Shown here: positions 34,556 to 44,161 of the stretch, piece after piece | Layout: every line of letters starts with the position of its first letter | How positions within the stretch are numbered: position 1 is the first letter of the stretch | NCBI GenBank assembly: GCA_026706025.1 | Contig: JAPOZO010000034.1 | Location: 1-64,000 of the forward strand | From: Candidatus Poribacteria bacterium | GTDB lineage: Bacteria > Poribacteria > WGA-4E > WGA-3G | Direction: 5' to 3' | Length of the DNA: 64,000 bases | Position numbers and translations under genes: made by a program | Notes under the pieces: model-generated | What the model was told of the DNA's origin: nothing | Databases searched by the model: none | What the model saw: only the letters and a program-made list of their open reading frames with translations

Positions 34556-35947
34556 TTAAACAAACCAGTAGGAATATAGACTTGCATTTCTGAGTTGAAA
34601 ACGTAGGCGTATCTCTTTGCCTTTGAGTGCTTCTAACGGACTGTTGAATTTAACCGGTGCATCCAACGGATCGCCAACGATTTGCTGAGAGGTGTAATTC
34701 TTCAAAGGGGTCCCAATATCATCGGTGACCGAGACGATGACATAGCCTTGACTTGCATCAAGGTTGAGGTGTAATTCTCCGCCATCAATTGTCAAAGGCT
34801 TTGTCAGCATGTATCCTTGCGTCTCACCTGCATCAAGGGAGACGAATCCGTCCCGTCGTAAAGTCGCCAAGCCGAGCATGGACTTGTGCTTCCGTTCGAC
34901 CTGTTTGAATTTTCTGCCAGTATGGGGTCCGTTCACGCCGCCGTAATAAAAATAGATTTGGTCGTTATGTGTGATGAAATTTTGGCTAATCCGCGTCATG
35001 CCGTCTTCCCAACTGCCCGGTTGCCCGAGCGTCAGGAAAGTCTGTCGGTCCAAGACGCGTTGCCAGTTGATACCATCACGACTTGTTGCGAGCGACGTGT
35101 CAATTGTGCCATCAACGCCTTCGCGATAGACCCAGATCATGCCGAGATAGATGCCTTCGTAGATGTTGATCGGCATGCCGTAAATTTGCGTCCCTTCTTC
35201 ATCAACTTCATCACATTCAAAGACGCGTTCGGGTCGGCTGAAGTTGATTGCGTCGGGACTCTCGGCACGAGCGATTTTACGTCCACCTGCCCCGAATCTT
35301 CCAAAGACGACATACTTCTGTATTTTCGGGTCCCACACCAAGGATTGGGTCGTGTCGCTATCAATCGGAATAACGGGATTGGTTTCACAGTTCGTCCAGT
35401 GGACCCCATCGGGTGAAAAGGACATCCACATACCGTCCCCTTCACCACGTCCCCAGATCGTACGCCCTTCGTATTCAATGAAGGTGTCAATCCCTCCGTG
35501 TTCCCAATAGAAGCCTTTGTAACGACGCGCGGGGTCGGTTTCACGTTCATCGTAGATGATAGCTGCGCCTTCGCAGTTTGTGCGTCCGATGTCAACGAGA
35601 TTGTTTTCGACACTGCCTTCAAAATCGACTTGGTTTAGGATAGGTTTCTCCCAGTGCACCCCATCGGTTGAAGTGGCATAAGCGAGGAGTGTTATATTGC
35701 CGAGCGCACTTCGTTGACGGACCTGTACGATTCCGTCCACATAAGGTCCTGTGAGATACCACATTTTGAACAATGAATTCTCTGGATCGTAAAGCACTGT
35801 ACCATAGAGCGATGCGACACTCTCCCATGGATTTTCGCCGCGCAGAACAGGGTTATTGGGATGCCGTTGCGGCTGGTGTATCCGGCGATACAACCCTTCG
35901 ATCCGGGTGATGTGATGCAGATCAAGGAAAAGATAGCGGTGTTCCAT
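34556..35947 (-). CDS. Five-bladed propeller protein, GH32/43-like
   Basis: 463 residues, no signal peptide. Blades contain the glycosidase-like S-x-D-G-x-x-W pattern: ATSTDGVHWEKP, FSPDGVHWTN, TSRDGINWQRV. Elements such as DPENSLFKMWY, DPARRYKGFYW and KSMLGLATLRRDGFVSLDAG occur in predicted GH43/GH32-superfamily hydrolases and phosphorylases. A C-terminal beta-sandwich follows (YVIVSVTDDIGTPL, LKGKEIRLRFQLRNASLYSY). A second gene of the same type, 44277-45773, shares the plan and the tail (RLRFSILEAEIYAFWF). Catalytic acids cannot be fixed by eye, so it may be a hydrolase or phosphorylase of unknown specificity. Cupin directly downstream. Confidence 0.6.
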   Translation of the reverse strand: MEHRYLFLDLHHITRIEGLYRRIHQPQRHPNNPVLRGENPWESVASLYGTVLYDPENSLFKMWYLTGPYVDGIVQVRQRSALGNITLLAYATSTDGVHWEKPILNQVDFEGSVENNLVDIGRTNCEGAAIIYDERETDPARRYKGFYWEHGGIDTFIEYEGRTIWGRGEGDGMWMSFSPDGVHWTNCETNPVIPIDSDTTQSLVWDPKIQKYVVFGRFGAGGRKIARAESPDAINFSRPERVFECDEVDEEGTQIYGMPINIYEGIYLGMIWVYREGVDGTIDTSLATSRDGINWQRVLDRQTFLTLGQPGSWEDGMTRISQNFITHNDQIYFYYGGVNGPHTGRKFKQVERKHKSMLGLATLRRDGFVSLDAGETQGYMLTKPLTIDGGELHLNLDASQGYVIVSVTDDIGTPLKNYTSQQIVGDPLDAPVKFNSPLEALKGKEIRLRFQLRNASLYSYWFV

Positions 35948-36058
35948 GCATCGGTTCCTTAGATATTCTGTGTCCTTCGTGCAGCCATGTTATCATAAAT
36001 GCGAACGTAAGTCAATCACAATGGCCGTGTTTCATTTTATCGCACTGCCTTGCTGAAC

Positions 36059-36150
36059 GGGCAATAATGCACTTCGCATTTGGGCGAGTACGCCGCAGAA
36101 TTGCCCTACTACGAACTGCACTGAACGGGCAATGATGCCCTACTACGAAC
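36059..36150. repeat. Two adjacent GGGCAAT...TGCCCTACTACGAAC repeats
   Basis: A long form (36059-36117) and a short form (36127-36150) in tandem, separated by TGCACTGAAC. They fill much of the 255-base gap between 35947 and 36203. Confidence 0.75.
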
Positions 36151-36202
36151 TGAATTTACCTTTAATTTGAAAATGGACAAAGCACTAAACTTACCTATTA
36201 AG

Positions 36203-37339
36203 TTACAGCACGCGCAACTCTTCAAATAGAGCCAACTGTTGACGGTAATTTGTCGGGAGTGGACGAATTTCTTGATAACCCTCAAAGAAAATTGTCTGTT
36301 CCTCTTCACTGAAATGGCGTGAAAGCGTCAGAATATCTGAGAGATAATAACCAAATCCAAACTCCATCACGTCAATTGGAGAAGGTTGTCCATCGGAGAT
36401 AATGATATTATGGGGTTCCAGATCCGAGTGAATCAGTCCAAAAACGTTTCGTTCTTCACCGTGTTCCGTGACAAATTGTGAGAAGCGCGAAGAGAGAGCG
36501 GTAAGTTTCGCAAGTTCCGCCGCCGAGGTGTCCGTATCGCTTCCAAGTGCTGCTTCAATTTTCGCTGTAATCCAGTCTGTATCGTACCGCGGGCGGGTGA
36601 ACCAGTTCGGTAATTCTAATGTTTCTGACACGGAGTGCATGCGCCCCACCATGATCCCAAGCTCCCGAATCAGTTCCGGTGTTTTTTCTGCTGCGGAGAG
36701 TCCGTGAAGCGTCTCACCGGGGATCCAATCGTATACAGTCGCATAGCGCAGCGGTAGGTCGTTTGGTGAGGCACACTGAATCATTTCGCCATCACGTCCG
36801 GGCACGGGAGAGAGGGTTTTGATGCTCGCTTCGTTCCAAAGTGCTTGTAACCAATAGATTTCAGATTGAATTTTATCAATAGAAGTTCCAGCCTGATAGA
36901 TTCTCAGTGTGAATCGAGTATCCTCAGTGTGCAAGAAAAACAACATATTCGCAAAATCAAATCCGACACCACTGATTTGGAATGAAACGTTATTCAACGC
37001 ATACAACATAACAGCCGCTTTTGCATAGTGCCAATCGGTGACAAGGTATTGTAAAATATTTTTGTTATAAACTATCAAAATACCACTGTCACACGCGTGT
37101 CGTGTTGATTCGGAGATAAAGGTTCGCTGTTCATTATTGCGTGAATCCAAGAAGGCAAGGATGGCGGGATCAATCTGCGGGTGCGGATCAGAGATTGCTT
37201 CAAGCCAATACTGTCTACACTTATCATGACAATCGATTCGGTAGACGGGTAAGGACGGATCGCGGTACCAATCCGGTGAATTTCCGATAGCGTATTCAAC
37301 TTGGGTCCTACAAAATGGGCACGACATCTTCTCTGCCAT
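36203..37339 (-). CDS. Aminoglycoside phosphotransferase-fold kinase with N-terminal zinc-binding segment
   Basis: 378 residues from the ATG at 37339, set by AGGAGG nine bases upstream; the frame runs on to 37381 without a better start. Residues 6-9 are CPFC, and later C-H-D-K-C in YRIDCHDKCRQYW suggests a small zinc site of about 45 residues. The rest is the APH/choline kinase fold: a poor N-lobe, RYATVYDWIPGETLHGL, the catalytic loop LIHSDLEPHNII (Asp as base) and DVMEFGFG in place of the metal-binding D-F-G. It would phosphorylate a small molecule or a protein; specificity unknown. No close functional neighbours beyond the sugar-related genes on the same strand. Confidence 0.7.
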   Translation of the reverse strand: MAEKMSCPFCRTQVEYAIGNSPDWYRDPSLPVYRIDCHDKCRQYWLEAISDPHPQIDPAILAFLDSRNNEQRTFISESTRHACDSGILIVYNKNILQYLVTDWHYAKAAVMLYALNNVSFQISGVGFDFANMLFFLHTEDTRFTLRIYQAGTSIDKIQSEIYWLQALWNEASIKTLSPVPGRDGEMIQCASPNDLPLRYATVYDWIPGETLHGLSAAEKTPELIRELGIMVGRMHSVSETLELPNWFTRPRYDTDWITAKIEAALGSDTDTSAAELAKLTALSSRFSQFVTEHGEERNVFGLIHSDLEPHNIIISDGQPSPIDVMEFGFGYYLSDILTLSRHFSEEEQTIFFEGYQEIRPLPTNYRQQLALFEELRVL

Positions 37340-37412
37340 GATGGTGTTCCTCCTATTCACATTGGTTTTATATGAATACAATTATTTAGTTTTCGTTTTT
37401 TTGTCTGAAAGA

Positions 37413-37503
37413 CCCCCTAAATCCCTCTTATCAAGGGAACTTTCTGCATCTTCTTGTCTGGAAAAACCCCCTAAATCCCCCTTATGAGGGGGACTTTAAG
37501 AGG
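37413..37503. repeat. Two copies of the CCCCCTAAATCCC(C)CTTAT repeat
   Basis: Copies at 37413-37443 and 37467-37503, spaced by TTCTGCATCTTCTTGTCTGG. The second ends with the same GGACTTTAAGAGG and then GAAATACGCAAG seen after 18416. Confidence 0.75.
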
Positions 37504-37540
37504 AAATACGCAAGTTTTAAATGTAATAGAACGCCGATTC

Positions 37541-38815
37541 TTAGGCACTTTGGCTAAATCGCGGTTCAGCCAATCGGAAGGTTAGTAAAAATCCTACCAA
37601 AACAAGCACACCGCCGCCGATAAAAACCGGTTCAAAAGCGAATTCTTCGATTAACGCGCCAATTAGCGGGGAAACGAACAGCGGGATTGCTTGAAAAAGA
37701 CTCATCACGCCGAGATATTGCGGGTGTTTCTCCTGTGGCGCGATTTCAAGCGTGTAATTCGTGACGATGCGGGCTGAGACGGGTGTAAATCCCATAAGGG
37801 CAAAGATAATCCAATAAAACTGGGCACCGGTTGGCATCCGACTAATGCCGACTGCTAACAACGGCATACAGGCACTGATGAATATCAGGATACGCAAGAC
37901 AAATCGGTTCCCTGAACGGTCTGCGATGTTGCCCATGATACCGGCACCGATAGCGTTGGACGCGTTTTGTGCAATTATCAACGTGACGAAACCAGAAGGG
38001 ACGAGTCCTAATGTCCGCGTCCCGAAAACGGTATAGTGTGGGAAAAGGGGCCAGATCGAGTAAAATAACAGGATAACGATTGCAAATCGCCGAAAATTTC
38101 TGTCGTACCGCAGCGATAGGAGTGCATCACCGAGAAATCTGAAAAAAGGGGCCGTCCCTTCTGGCTGTGAAGGGAGTTCTCTAAACCCAAAACTGACCGC
38201 CGCTGCGATCCCGAAGAAGAGAGCCGTTGCCCCAAAGAGCACAGCATAACGCGGTGGACTCACAGAAAACCAACGCGGTAGGAGGTAAAAAGCGACTCCG
38301 ATCGCAAGTGTACAACCGATGATATTGGAATAGGCGAGTAGCCTGCCCCGTTTTTCAGGGCTGATAAGTTTCCCCTGCAGCGTTCCGTTCGCCAGATGAT
38401 TGCAACCGACAGCGAGCCAGTGCAGGGTACACAGCGCGAGAAAAACAGCGACAATGACATTCCCTGACCAACGCGTTAAGCTTAATGTTGCGGACAATAT
38501 GAACCACGGAATCGCAAAACCGAGACCGGTGAAAACAAAGAACCCACGTTTTGTGGGCATCCGAGCGACACGTTGTGCCACCAGAAACTGGGGTAGACTT
38601 TGCCCGATTCGTAGAATGAGGGGTAGCAACCCGCGGATAGTTCCAGACGAGGTATAGACATCAATAAAGGCTGGAATGACCACAGACTCGGATTTGAACA
38701 TCCAACCGAGACGCATCAGAATCTGATTGAGCGCGAATACAATTAAATTGCGCTTTTCATGCGGATAAGACTCTTTTGAACGATCATTCGTCTGATCTGG
38801 TGCGCTTTTATCCAT
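37541..38815 (-). CDS. Major facilitator superfamily transporter
   Basis: 424 residues with 10-12 hydrophobic segments in the MFS pattern (GLLPLILRIGQSLPQFLVAQ, FVFTGLGFAIPWFILSATLS, VIVAVFLALCTLHWLAVGC, IVILLFYSIWPLFPHY, FVLRILIFISACMPLLAVGI, FQAIPLFVSPLIGALIEEF). The loop RVARMPTKRG resembles the basic inter-helix motif A. The N-terminal 25 residues are charged and cytoplasmic. Substrate unknown; the neighbouring GH32, cupin and propeller genes make a sugar or its derivative plausible. No recognisable partner protein overlaps it. The gap of 124 bases to the aldo/keto reductase leaves cotranscription open. Confidence 0.8.
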   Translation of the reverse strand: MDKSAPDQTNDRSKESYPHEKRNLIVFALNQILMRLGWMFKSESVVIPAFIDVYTSSGTIRGLLPLILRIGQSLPQFLVAQRVARMPTKRGFFVFTGLGFAIPWFILSATLSLTRWSGNVIVAVFLALCTLHWLAVGCNHLANGTLQGKLISPEKRGRLLAYSNIIGCTLAIGVAFYLLPRWFSVSPPRYAVLFGATALFFGIAAAVSFGFRELPSQPEGTAPFFRFLGDALLSLRYDRNFRRFAIVILLFYSIWPLFPHYTVFGTRTLGLVPSGFVTLIIAQNASNAIGAGIMGNIADRSGNRFVLRILIFISACMPLLAVGISRMPTGAQFYWIIFALMGFTPVSARIVTNYTLEIAPQEKHPQYLGVMSLFQAIPLFVSPLIGALIEEFAFEPVFIGGGVLVLVGFLLTFRLAEPRFSQSA

Positions 38816-38939
38816 TGAAATTCCAGTCGTTTGTCATAGTAAAACCCTCAATTATCTATACGCGTGAGAAAGCGGGGTTTATAGAGGAAAACCCAAGCAA
38901 AACACACCGCCAGCGAAGGAGGGCGTTTTAGCATCGGAT

Positions 38940-39749
38940 TTACGGTGTCAAGGCACCTGCTTCGAGCCGCTGTGCGCCATATTTTTCCAAGTCGGCTTGT
39001 TCCTCTGATGTCAAGGTCTCTTGCTTGGAGAGTGCCTCTGCAATCCGATGGAAGCGCTCAACGTCTCTCAATCCCATAATGGTTAGATGGACACTTTTAT
39101 GGCTGAGCACATAACGGTAGAATTGTTCTGGCGATGGCGCGTCAGCGTCTCCAAAAAGTCTGTCGTTACGTGAGGCGTTCATAATGACGACACCGGTATT
39201 GTGTTTGTCAGCTGCAGGGAAAACTGTATCTTCCGGTGTTTTCATTGCGCAATTATACCAACAGAGGACGGTGTCGAAAAATCCAGTGGCGACAGCGTGC
39301 TGAATCTGTACCCAATCGTGTCCGGTAACACCGATAAAGCGAATAAGCCCTTCATCTTGTGCTTTTTGCGCCATCTCCAATGCGCCACCGGGTGCTAATG
39401 CTTGGTCTCGTTCTTCTTGCGTGTTCAGGTGATGTAGTTGGTAAACGTCAATGTAATCAACGCCAAGCATTTGTAGAGATGTTTCAAGCTCTGTCCGTGC
39501 CCCTTTTGCATCGCGCTGAGCGGTTTTCGTTGCAAGAATGAGTTTATCGCGTTGTCCTTTTATAGCGGCTCCGATGACCTTTTCATCCTCGCCATCTCTG
39601 TAGGCTCGTGCCGTATCCATATAATTGATACCGGCATCAATCGCTTTCCGGTAACCGTTAACGGATTCACAATACGCGCCCCCACTACCGAGTCGGGTAA
39701 CCGTCAAACCTGTGCGCCCTAAAACTGTTTTCGGGATTTCATAAGCCAT
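38940..39749 (-). CDS. Aldo/keto reductase
   Basis: 269 residues from the ATG at 39749 (GAGG eight to nine bases upstream; an upstream in-frame ATG at 39776 has none). TIM-barrel NAD(P)H enzyme: VLGRTGLTVTRLGSGGAY at the start, D and Y in INYMDTARAYRDGEDEKVIG, K in ILATKTAQRD, H in QLHHLNTQEE, making the D-Y-K-H tetrad. It resembles the group annotated as aryl-alcohol or general aldo/keto reductases, which act on sugars, aldehydes or ketones. It lacks the C-terminal extension of 330-residue relatives such as the one at 61356. Neighbours suggest carbohydrate conversion. Confidence 0.8.
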   Translation of the reverse strand: MAYEIPKTVLGRTGLTVTRLGSGGAYCESVNGYRKAIDAGINYMDTARAYRDGEDEKVIGAAIKGQRDKLILATKTAQRDAKGARTELETSLQMLGVDYIDVYQLHHLNTQEERDQALAPGGALEMAQKAQDEGLIRFIGVTGHDWVQIQHAVATGFFDTVLCWYNCAMKTPEDTVFPAADKHNTGVVIMNASRNDRLFGDADAPSPEQFYRYVLSHKSVHLTIMGLRDVERFHRIAEALSKQETLTSEEQADLEKYGAQRLEAGALTP

Positions 39750-39776
39750 TATGTTTACCTCTATGGCTATCAGCAA

Positions 39777-40124
39777 GAATAGCCATCAGCAGTCAGGGTG
39801 GATTTTTTCAAAAAATTCTTTCAGCAGTCAATAGGAAAGATCATCCTTTAAGAACACCTCTTTGCTGATTACTGATTACCGATTGCTGATTGCTAATTTA
39901 TTCTTGAATGTTAGCAAGAGTATATGCTATTTCGCTGTAAAAGTCAACCTTGTCTCAAAATGCAGATGTGTTAATATTTGTAACGCGACAATCGTTTTCT
40001 ATAGACATAGCACCCCTCTCGGGTGAGGAAAGTGCCTGAAAGCCCTCCTTGAAACGTCCAAAACTTGAGAGTAGCAACTTGGGTTAGATATAGCGCACCG
40101 CTGGAGTGCCGGAACCATCCACCA
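39777..40124. other. Intergenic region with two repeat types
   Basis: 348 bases. The first part holds TCAGCAGTCA- and GATTGCTGATT-type runs that recur before many genes here. From 39999 to about 40092 is the CTATAGACATAGCACCCCT...TAGCAACTTGGGTTA repeat, shared with 57651-57800. No ORF of note. Confidence 0.5.
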
Positions 40125-41648
40125 TCAAAATGCGGGTGCCATCTCCCACGCCTGAACGGATCGGAAACGTGCCTGTCCACCTCGGTTCACTAATCTTACA
40201 CCGGTGCTGTCGACTCGCGTTGGGTAGACACGTTGCGTAATACACTGTCTACCGTTTGCAAACACTTCAACCACAGATTTATCGACATAGATGCGGAGCT
40301 GAAGTGTTTCGTTGTCCTTCAGCGTAAACGGGGCACATTGTGAGTCAACGAACTGCTCTGATTCTGGCAATCTTGCAGTGCCGCCTGCGTCTCGGTAGTG
40401 TGGATAGCGAATGGCTTCGTTTAAGGTAGAACGGCTGATGTCTATTTTTAATGTTTCTTCCGCTGGAACATACAGAACCCCGGTGCATTCAGCCTGATCT
40501 GGTGAGCAGAGTACTTGGACACCGACTTCGGCTGCATTGCTGGGATCAATTTCGACAACCAATTCGAGGCAGTTTCCCTGAACCTCTTCTAAGTTCATCT
40601 CATCATCGGCATTCAAGATGATATTTTCACGCGCCTTCGGGTTCATTCGCAGACATTCCAACTCCGGCACGGGTTCAATCTGTAAACTACCGTCGGTTGC
40701 GAGGGACAGGATTCGTGGTACAGTCATGACACCTGACCAACCGGCAGCGCGTTCCTGTTCAACGCCTTGGATTTCGCGGATCCAATCGAAAAAGATACGG
40801 CGACCTTGCGCGTCTAACAGTGAGCGAGGTCCACCGAGCAGTCCACCCTCCCAACTCATCCGTCCATAGTTTTCAACGTGATATTGCTCATTTTCAAATC
40901 TACCGAGATAATACTGCGTGCCTTGCCAATGGCTACAAAAGAGTAACATGTGCTTATCGCCCAACGGATAGAAATCAGGGACCGCGCAGTCTTCTTCTGG
41001 GTCTGTCCACTGGCGCCGTGATTCATAAAAGGAGCGCACGAATTCCCAGTCTACGAGATTAGACGACTTAAACAGCGCAGTGCCATCTCCGATTTGTCCC
41101 GGTATCGTGTTTCCGATGAGGGCGTAATATGTATCACCTTCCACCCAAGCGCACGGGTCAAATACAATATATTCGCCGTGTCCTTTTTCACCGGGTTTTG
41201 GTACTGGGATCACTGGGTTGGCGGGATGCTTATCCCACGTAATGAGCAGGTCATCATCGCTTGTTGCGATACACGTGCCATCAGGAATTCCGTGATAGAT
41301 GAACGTCGGAATGCCCTCCCGATTTACGAGTGCCCCACCACTAAAACATCCGCCCCGGTCGGGTCCGTTAAGGTCCGGTGTTAAAGCGATCGGATGATGC
41401 ACCCAATGCACGAGATCGACGCTCGATGCGTGTCCCCATTGCATCCATTTCCAATAGCCACCTTCGGGATTGTGTTGATAGAAGATGTGGTAGCGTCCCT
41501 TCCAAAAGATGGAGCCGTTAATATCGTTCATCCAGCCAAATGGCGGGGTGAAGTGATAGCGCGGTCGATATGGATCGTCTTCGTACATTGCATCCAGTAC
41601 TCGTGTGGAATGTATAAGTGCTTCTGTCTTTTCGATGGTTGTATTCAT
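40125..41648 (-). CDS. Glycoside hydrolase family 32 enzyme (beta-fructosidase type)
   Basis: 507 residues, no signal peptide. All three GH32 acid motifs are present: WMNDING at 39-45 (Asp nucleophile; usual form WMNDPNG), FDPCAW (about 165-170; transition-state stabiliser, usually R-D-P) and EEDCAVPDFYP (Glu acid/base of the E-C motif). FSGGAL and HWVHHPIALTPDLN also fit. Residues about 340-507 are the C-terminal beta-sandwich (VYVDKSVVEVFANGRQCITQ, reading R-I-Y-V). It should cut fructosides such as sucrose, levan or fructooligosaccharides; without a signal peptide an intracellular sucrose-type role is likely. The replacement of R by F before D-P is unusual. Two GH-like propeller genes flank it at a distance. 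Confidence 0.85.
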   Translation of the reverse strand: MNTTIEKTEALIHSTRVLDAMYEDDPYRPRYHFTPPFGWMNDINGSIFWKGRYHIFYQHNPEGGYWKWMQWGHASSVDLVHWVHHPIALTPDLNGPDRGGCFSGGALVNREGIPTFIYHGIPDGTCIATSDDDLLITWDKHPANPVIPVPKPGEKGHGEYIVFDPCAWVEGDTYYALIGNTIPGQIGDGTALFKSSNLVDWEFVRSFYESRRQWTDPEEDCAVPDFYPLGDKHMLLFCSHWQGTQYYLGRFENEQYHVENYGRMSWEGGLLGGPRSLLDAQGRRIFFDWIREIQGVEQERAAGWSGVMTVPRILSLATDGSLQIEPVPELECLRMNPKARENIILNADDEMNLEEVQGNCLELVVEIDPSNAAEVGVQVLCSPDQAECTGVLYVPAEETLKIDISRSTLNEAIRYPHYRDAGGTARLPESEQFVDSQCAPFTLKDNETLQLRIYVDKSVVEVFANGRQCITQRVYPTRVDSTGVRLVNRGGQARFRSVQAWEMAPAF

Positions 41649-41705
41649 AGTTCTATTGTTCCTTATAGAGAATCGAAAGGCTCGTTATCTACAAACAGCC
41701 CGTTT

Positions 41706-41728
41706 GTAGTAGGGCACTTCATTGCCCG
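41706..41728. repeat. GGGCAAT repeat, short form, inverted
   Basis: GTAGTAGGGCACTTCATTGC then CCG; reverse complement of the short form at 36127. It lies in the 263-base gap between 41649 and 41911, which also contains TCAACTTGCTGG-type text with no gene. Confidence 0.7.
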
Positions 41729-41911
41729 TCAGTCATGTCATGGATACCTATCATTTCTCCGCCGCTGGAAGGTCTCCAAACTTGCTGGTCTTCCTGTCTC
41801 ACAATGTATCACATAGAAAATCCACTAACGTGAGTTCGATATAAAAAGACAGAGCATTTTAACCCAAATCTGAAAAATTATGAGACATCAAAGCATCTGA
41901 GAAGCGGATTC

Positions 41912-44161
41912 TTACCTCGTTTTCAAATCCACCCATATTGTCGTGAGTTTCCCACTCGCGGATACCAATCCCCTCATACGAACTGTGGCTAACTGCTTGC
42001 GAACACCGGCATGAGAGACATCCTCTATTCGATAATAGTAAACGACATTCGGTTTAGCGGTGGTGTCCGTCCACATATAGGTGTGGCGTTCACCGGTTGT
42101 GCCTGCGCCCGGAATGAGTGTCGGATTGACGACTTTGAATTCACCGTTTCTTGCTTGACTACGGTAGACATAGAAGCCTGCGTTGTCTATTTCTGATTCG
42201 GTAATCCATTTGAGAACAACGCCAGCGGGTGTCCGTTCTGCTCGGAAATGGGACAGTGTTACCGGCAGCGGTTCGCCCCCTTCTTTGAGATAAATTTTCA
42301 TATCTGGCTTCTTTTTTAGAAGCGTAAGGAGTCGTGCATGGTTCTTAATCGGGTTGCCTTCGAGGCGTAACACCTCTAAGTTCGTGAGATTTATCAATGG
42401 CGTGATGTTGCTGACGTTGTTATGAGAAAGGTTTAAATAATCCAAATTCGTCAGGTTTTCCAGAGGCATTAGATCAGAAACTTGATTCCTACTGAGATTC
42501 AAGTGTTTTAATTGCGTCAGATTTTTCAGGGGCGTGAGGTCGCTGACATTGCCAATGAAGGACAGGTTTAAATGCTCTAAGTCCGTGAGATTTTTCAGGG
42601 ATGTGATGTCCCTGACATTGTTAGAAGAGACGGTCAAAACCTTCAACTTCGTCATATTTCTCAGTGGTGTAATGTCGCTCACATTGTTCACCACATAAAG
42701 AGACAAGCGCACTAAATTAGTGAGATTTTTCAGGGGCGTGAGGTCAGAAACAGGATTCCTACCGAGCTTCAACTCTCTTAATTGCGTCAGATTTTTCAGG
42801 GGCGTGAGGTCGCTGACATTGTTCAAGAAGAGACTTAAGTCATCTAATTCTGTCAGATTTTTTAGCGGCGTGAGGTCACTAACATTATTATCGCCAAGCC
42901 ATAACTGTTTTAATTTCGTCAGATTTTTCAGGGGCGTGAGGTCGCTGACATTGTTATTGTTAGCATCGTTACCATCAAAATCCCCCAGATACAAGTACCT
43001 CAATTGCGTCGCATGCTCTAACCCGGAGAGGTTCTTTATCTGTCTATCTCTGGCATTCAAGTTTTTGAGGCCTAGCAGTGCTCGTTGAGAGATAGGATCA
43101 TTTTTATTTAGTCCCAACGCTTCTCGTATAGATGCTTCCAAATTCGGATCGAGTATTGACACGATTTTAGGAGGCGGCAGTATATTGGAAATATCAATCG
43201 GAAATGTTTGTGATGTTATACCACCACCTTTATCAATCATACGTAACTCGACTTTATCATGAGTTTCAATAATTAATTCAGTGCTGACAAATTCAATCGT
43301 CTTACTTTCATTTTCAAAAAAGTGGCACCCATTCAACTCAAAGTCTGAGTTTGGATCCGTCGGGTCTACTCGGATTATCAGCTGTACTTGGTGCAAACCC
43401 CTTGGGTCATTGGTTTTAAAACGCAGACGGATTGCGTCAGGTGATGCTAAAGTTGGGGGCAACATCTGCATTGTCCGGTCTGTATTATTGACTTGTGGCG
43501 TGCGGACGTTGAAGTAGGAATGGACATCCAAAAACCCGGCAGCACATTTAGAGAGTGTGTCGGGTCTCCCTCCGTAAGACATGATATACGCATCGTTGCG
43601 AAAATCGTGATATAATCCAAAGCAATGTCCAAGTTCGTGTGCTGTCATAATGAATTGGTAGCCAGCCTCCTGCCAATTAAGCTCATTAAAATCTCCCCGC
43701 GGCGTTGTGAGTGCGTACCCTTGAAACGCGTACCCGCCGAGTGACTGACCGAGATCTGCCACAATCAAATAGGTGTTACTTGATGTATCATACCGCTGCT
43801 TTATCTCTGGGATAACTGTTTCAACAGCAACACTTATACTATTATTATAACGCGAGCTGGAGGACTTCCCCTTGACATGATGTATCACCACCTGTCCCGT
43901 CTTACCTGTTTCAAGTCTAAACGTTTTTCTCCCGAAGCCGTGTCGTTCCATCTCGTCGGCGTAGAAAGTCTGTATATTTTTTACTAAAGCATCGAGATTT
44001 GTATCAATGCCTGCTTGGGGTTGGCGGTCTTTGGGTAAAAAGTAAATGACACGGACACTGTTATGTGGTAAATTCTCTATAATTTGTGCAGAACTGTGAG
44101 GTAAAGTGATCTGTCCAAAAAAGGTAAGAAGTGTAATCAGGCAATACAGTGTTGTTTTCAT
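41912..44161 (-). CDS. Secreted metzincin-like protease with leucine-rich repeats
   Basis: 749 residues. Signal peptide (CLITLLTFFGQITLPHSSAQ), then a protease-like domain with HELGHCFGLYHD at 175-186 (three zinc His) and a Met-turn YIMSYGG at 192-198, the metzincin hallmarks. An Ig-like segment follows, then from about 370 to 620 a run of 22-residue leucine-rich repeats of the internalin/bacterial type (VSDLTPLKNLTKLKQLWLGD, many near copies), and a C-terminal fibronectin-III-like domain (VTLSHFRAERTPAGVVLKWI, VYYYRIEDVS). The design suggests a secreted, surface-bound protease whose repeats recognise a partner protein, plausible in host or particle interaction. Repeat DNA is highly similar, so copy number may vary. 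Confidence 0.8.
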   Translation of the reverse strand: MKTTLYCLITLLTFFGQITLPHSSAQIIENLPHNSVRVIYFLPKDRQPQAGIDTNLDALVKNIQTFYADEMERHGFGRKTFRLETGKTGQVVIHHVKGKSSSSRYNNSISVAVETVIPEIKQRYDTSSNTYLIVADLGQSLGGYAFQGYALTTPRGDFNELNWQEAGYQFIMTAHELGHCFGLYHDFRNDAYIMSYGGRPDTLSKCAAGFLDVHSYFNVRTPQVNNTDRTMQMLPPTLASPDAIRLRFKTNDPRGLHQVQLIIRVDPTDPNSDFELNGCHFFENESKTIEFVSTELIIETHDKVELRMIDKGGGITSQTFPIDISNILPPPKIVSILDPNLEASIREALGLNKNDPISQRALLGLKNLNARDRQIKNLSGLEHATQLRYLYLGDFDGNDANNNNVSDLTPLKNLTKLKQLWLGDNNVSDLTPLKNLTELDDLSLFLNNVSDLTPLKNLTQLRELKLGRNPVSDLTPLKNLTNLVRLSLYVVNNVSDITPLRNMTKLKVLTVSSNNVRDITSLKNLTDLEHLNLSFIGNVSDLTPLKNLTQLKHLNLSRNQVSDLMPLENLTNLDYLNLSHNNVSNITPLINLTNLEVLRLEGNPIKNHARLLTLLKKKPDMKIYLKEGGEPLPVTLSHFRAERTPAGVVLKWITESEIDNAGFYVYRSQARNGEFKVVNPTLIPGAGTTGERHTYMWTDTTAKPNVVYYYRIEDVSHAGVRKQLATVRMRGLVSASGKLTTIWVDLKTR

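Noticed and set aside
42720-43088. Regular 66-base repeats resembling a CRISPR-like array
   Set aside because: They encode 22-residue leucine-rich repeats in the minus-strand frame and lack constant repeats with unique spacers.
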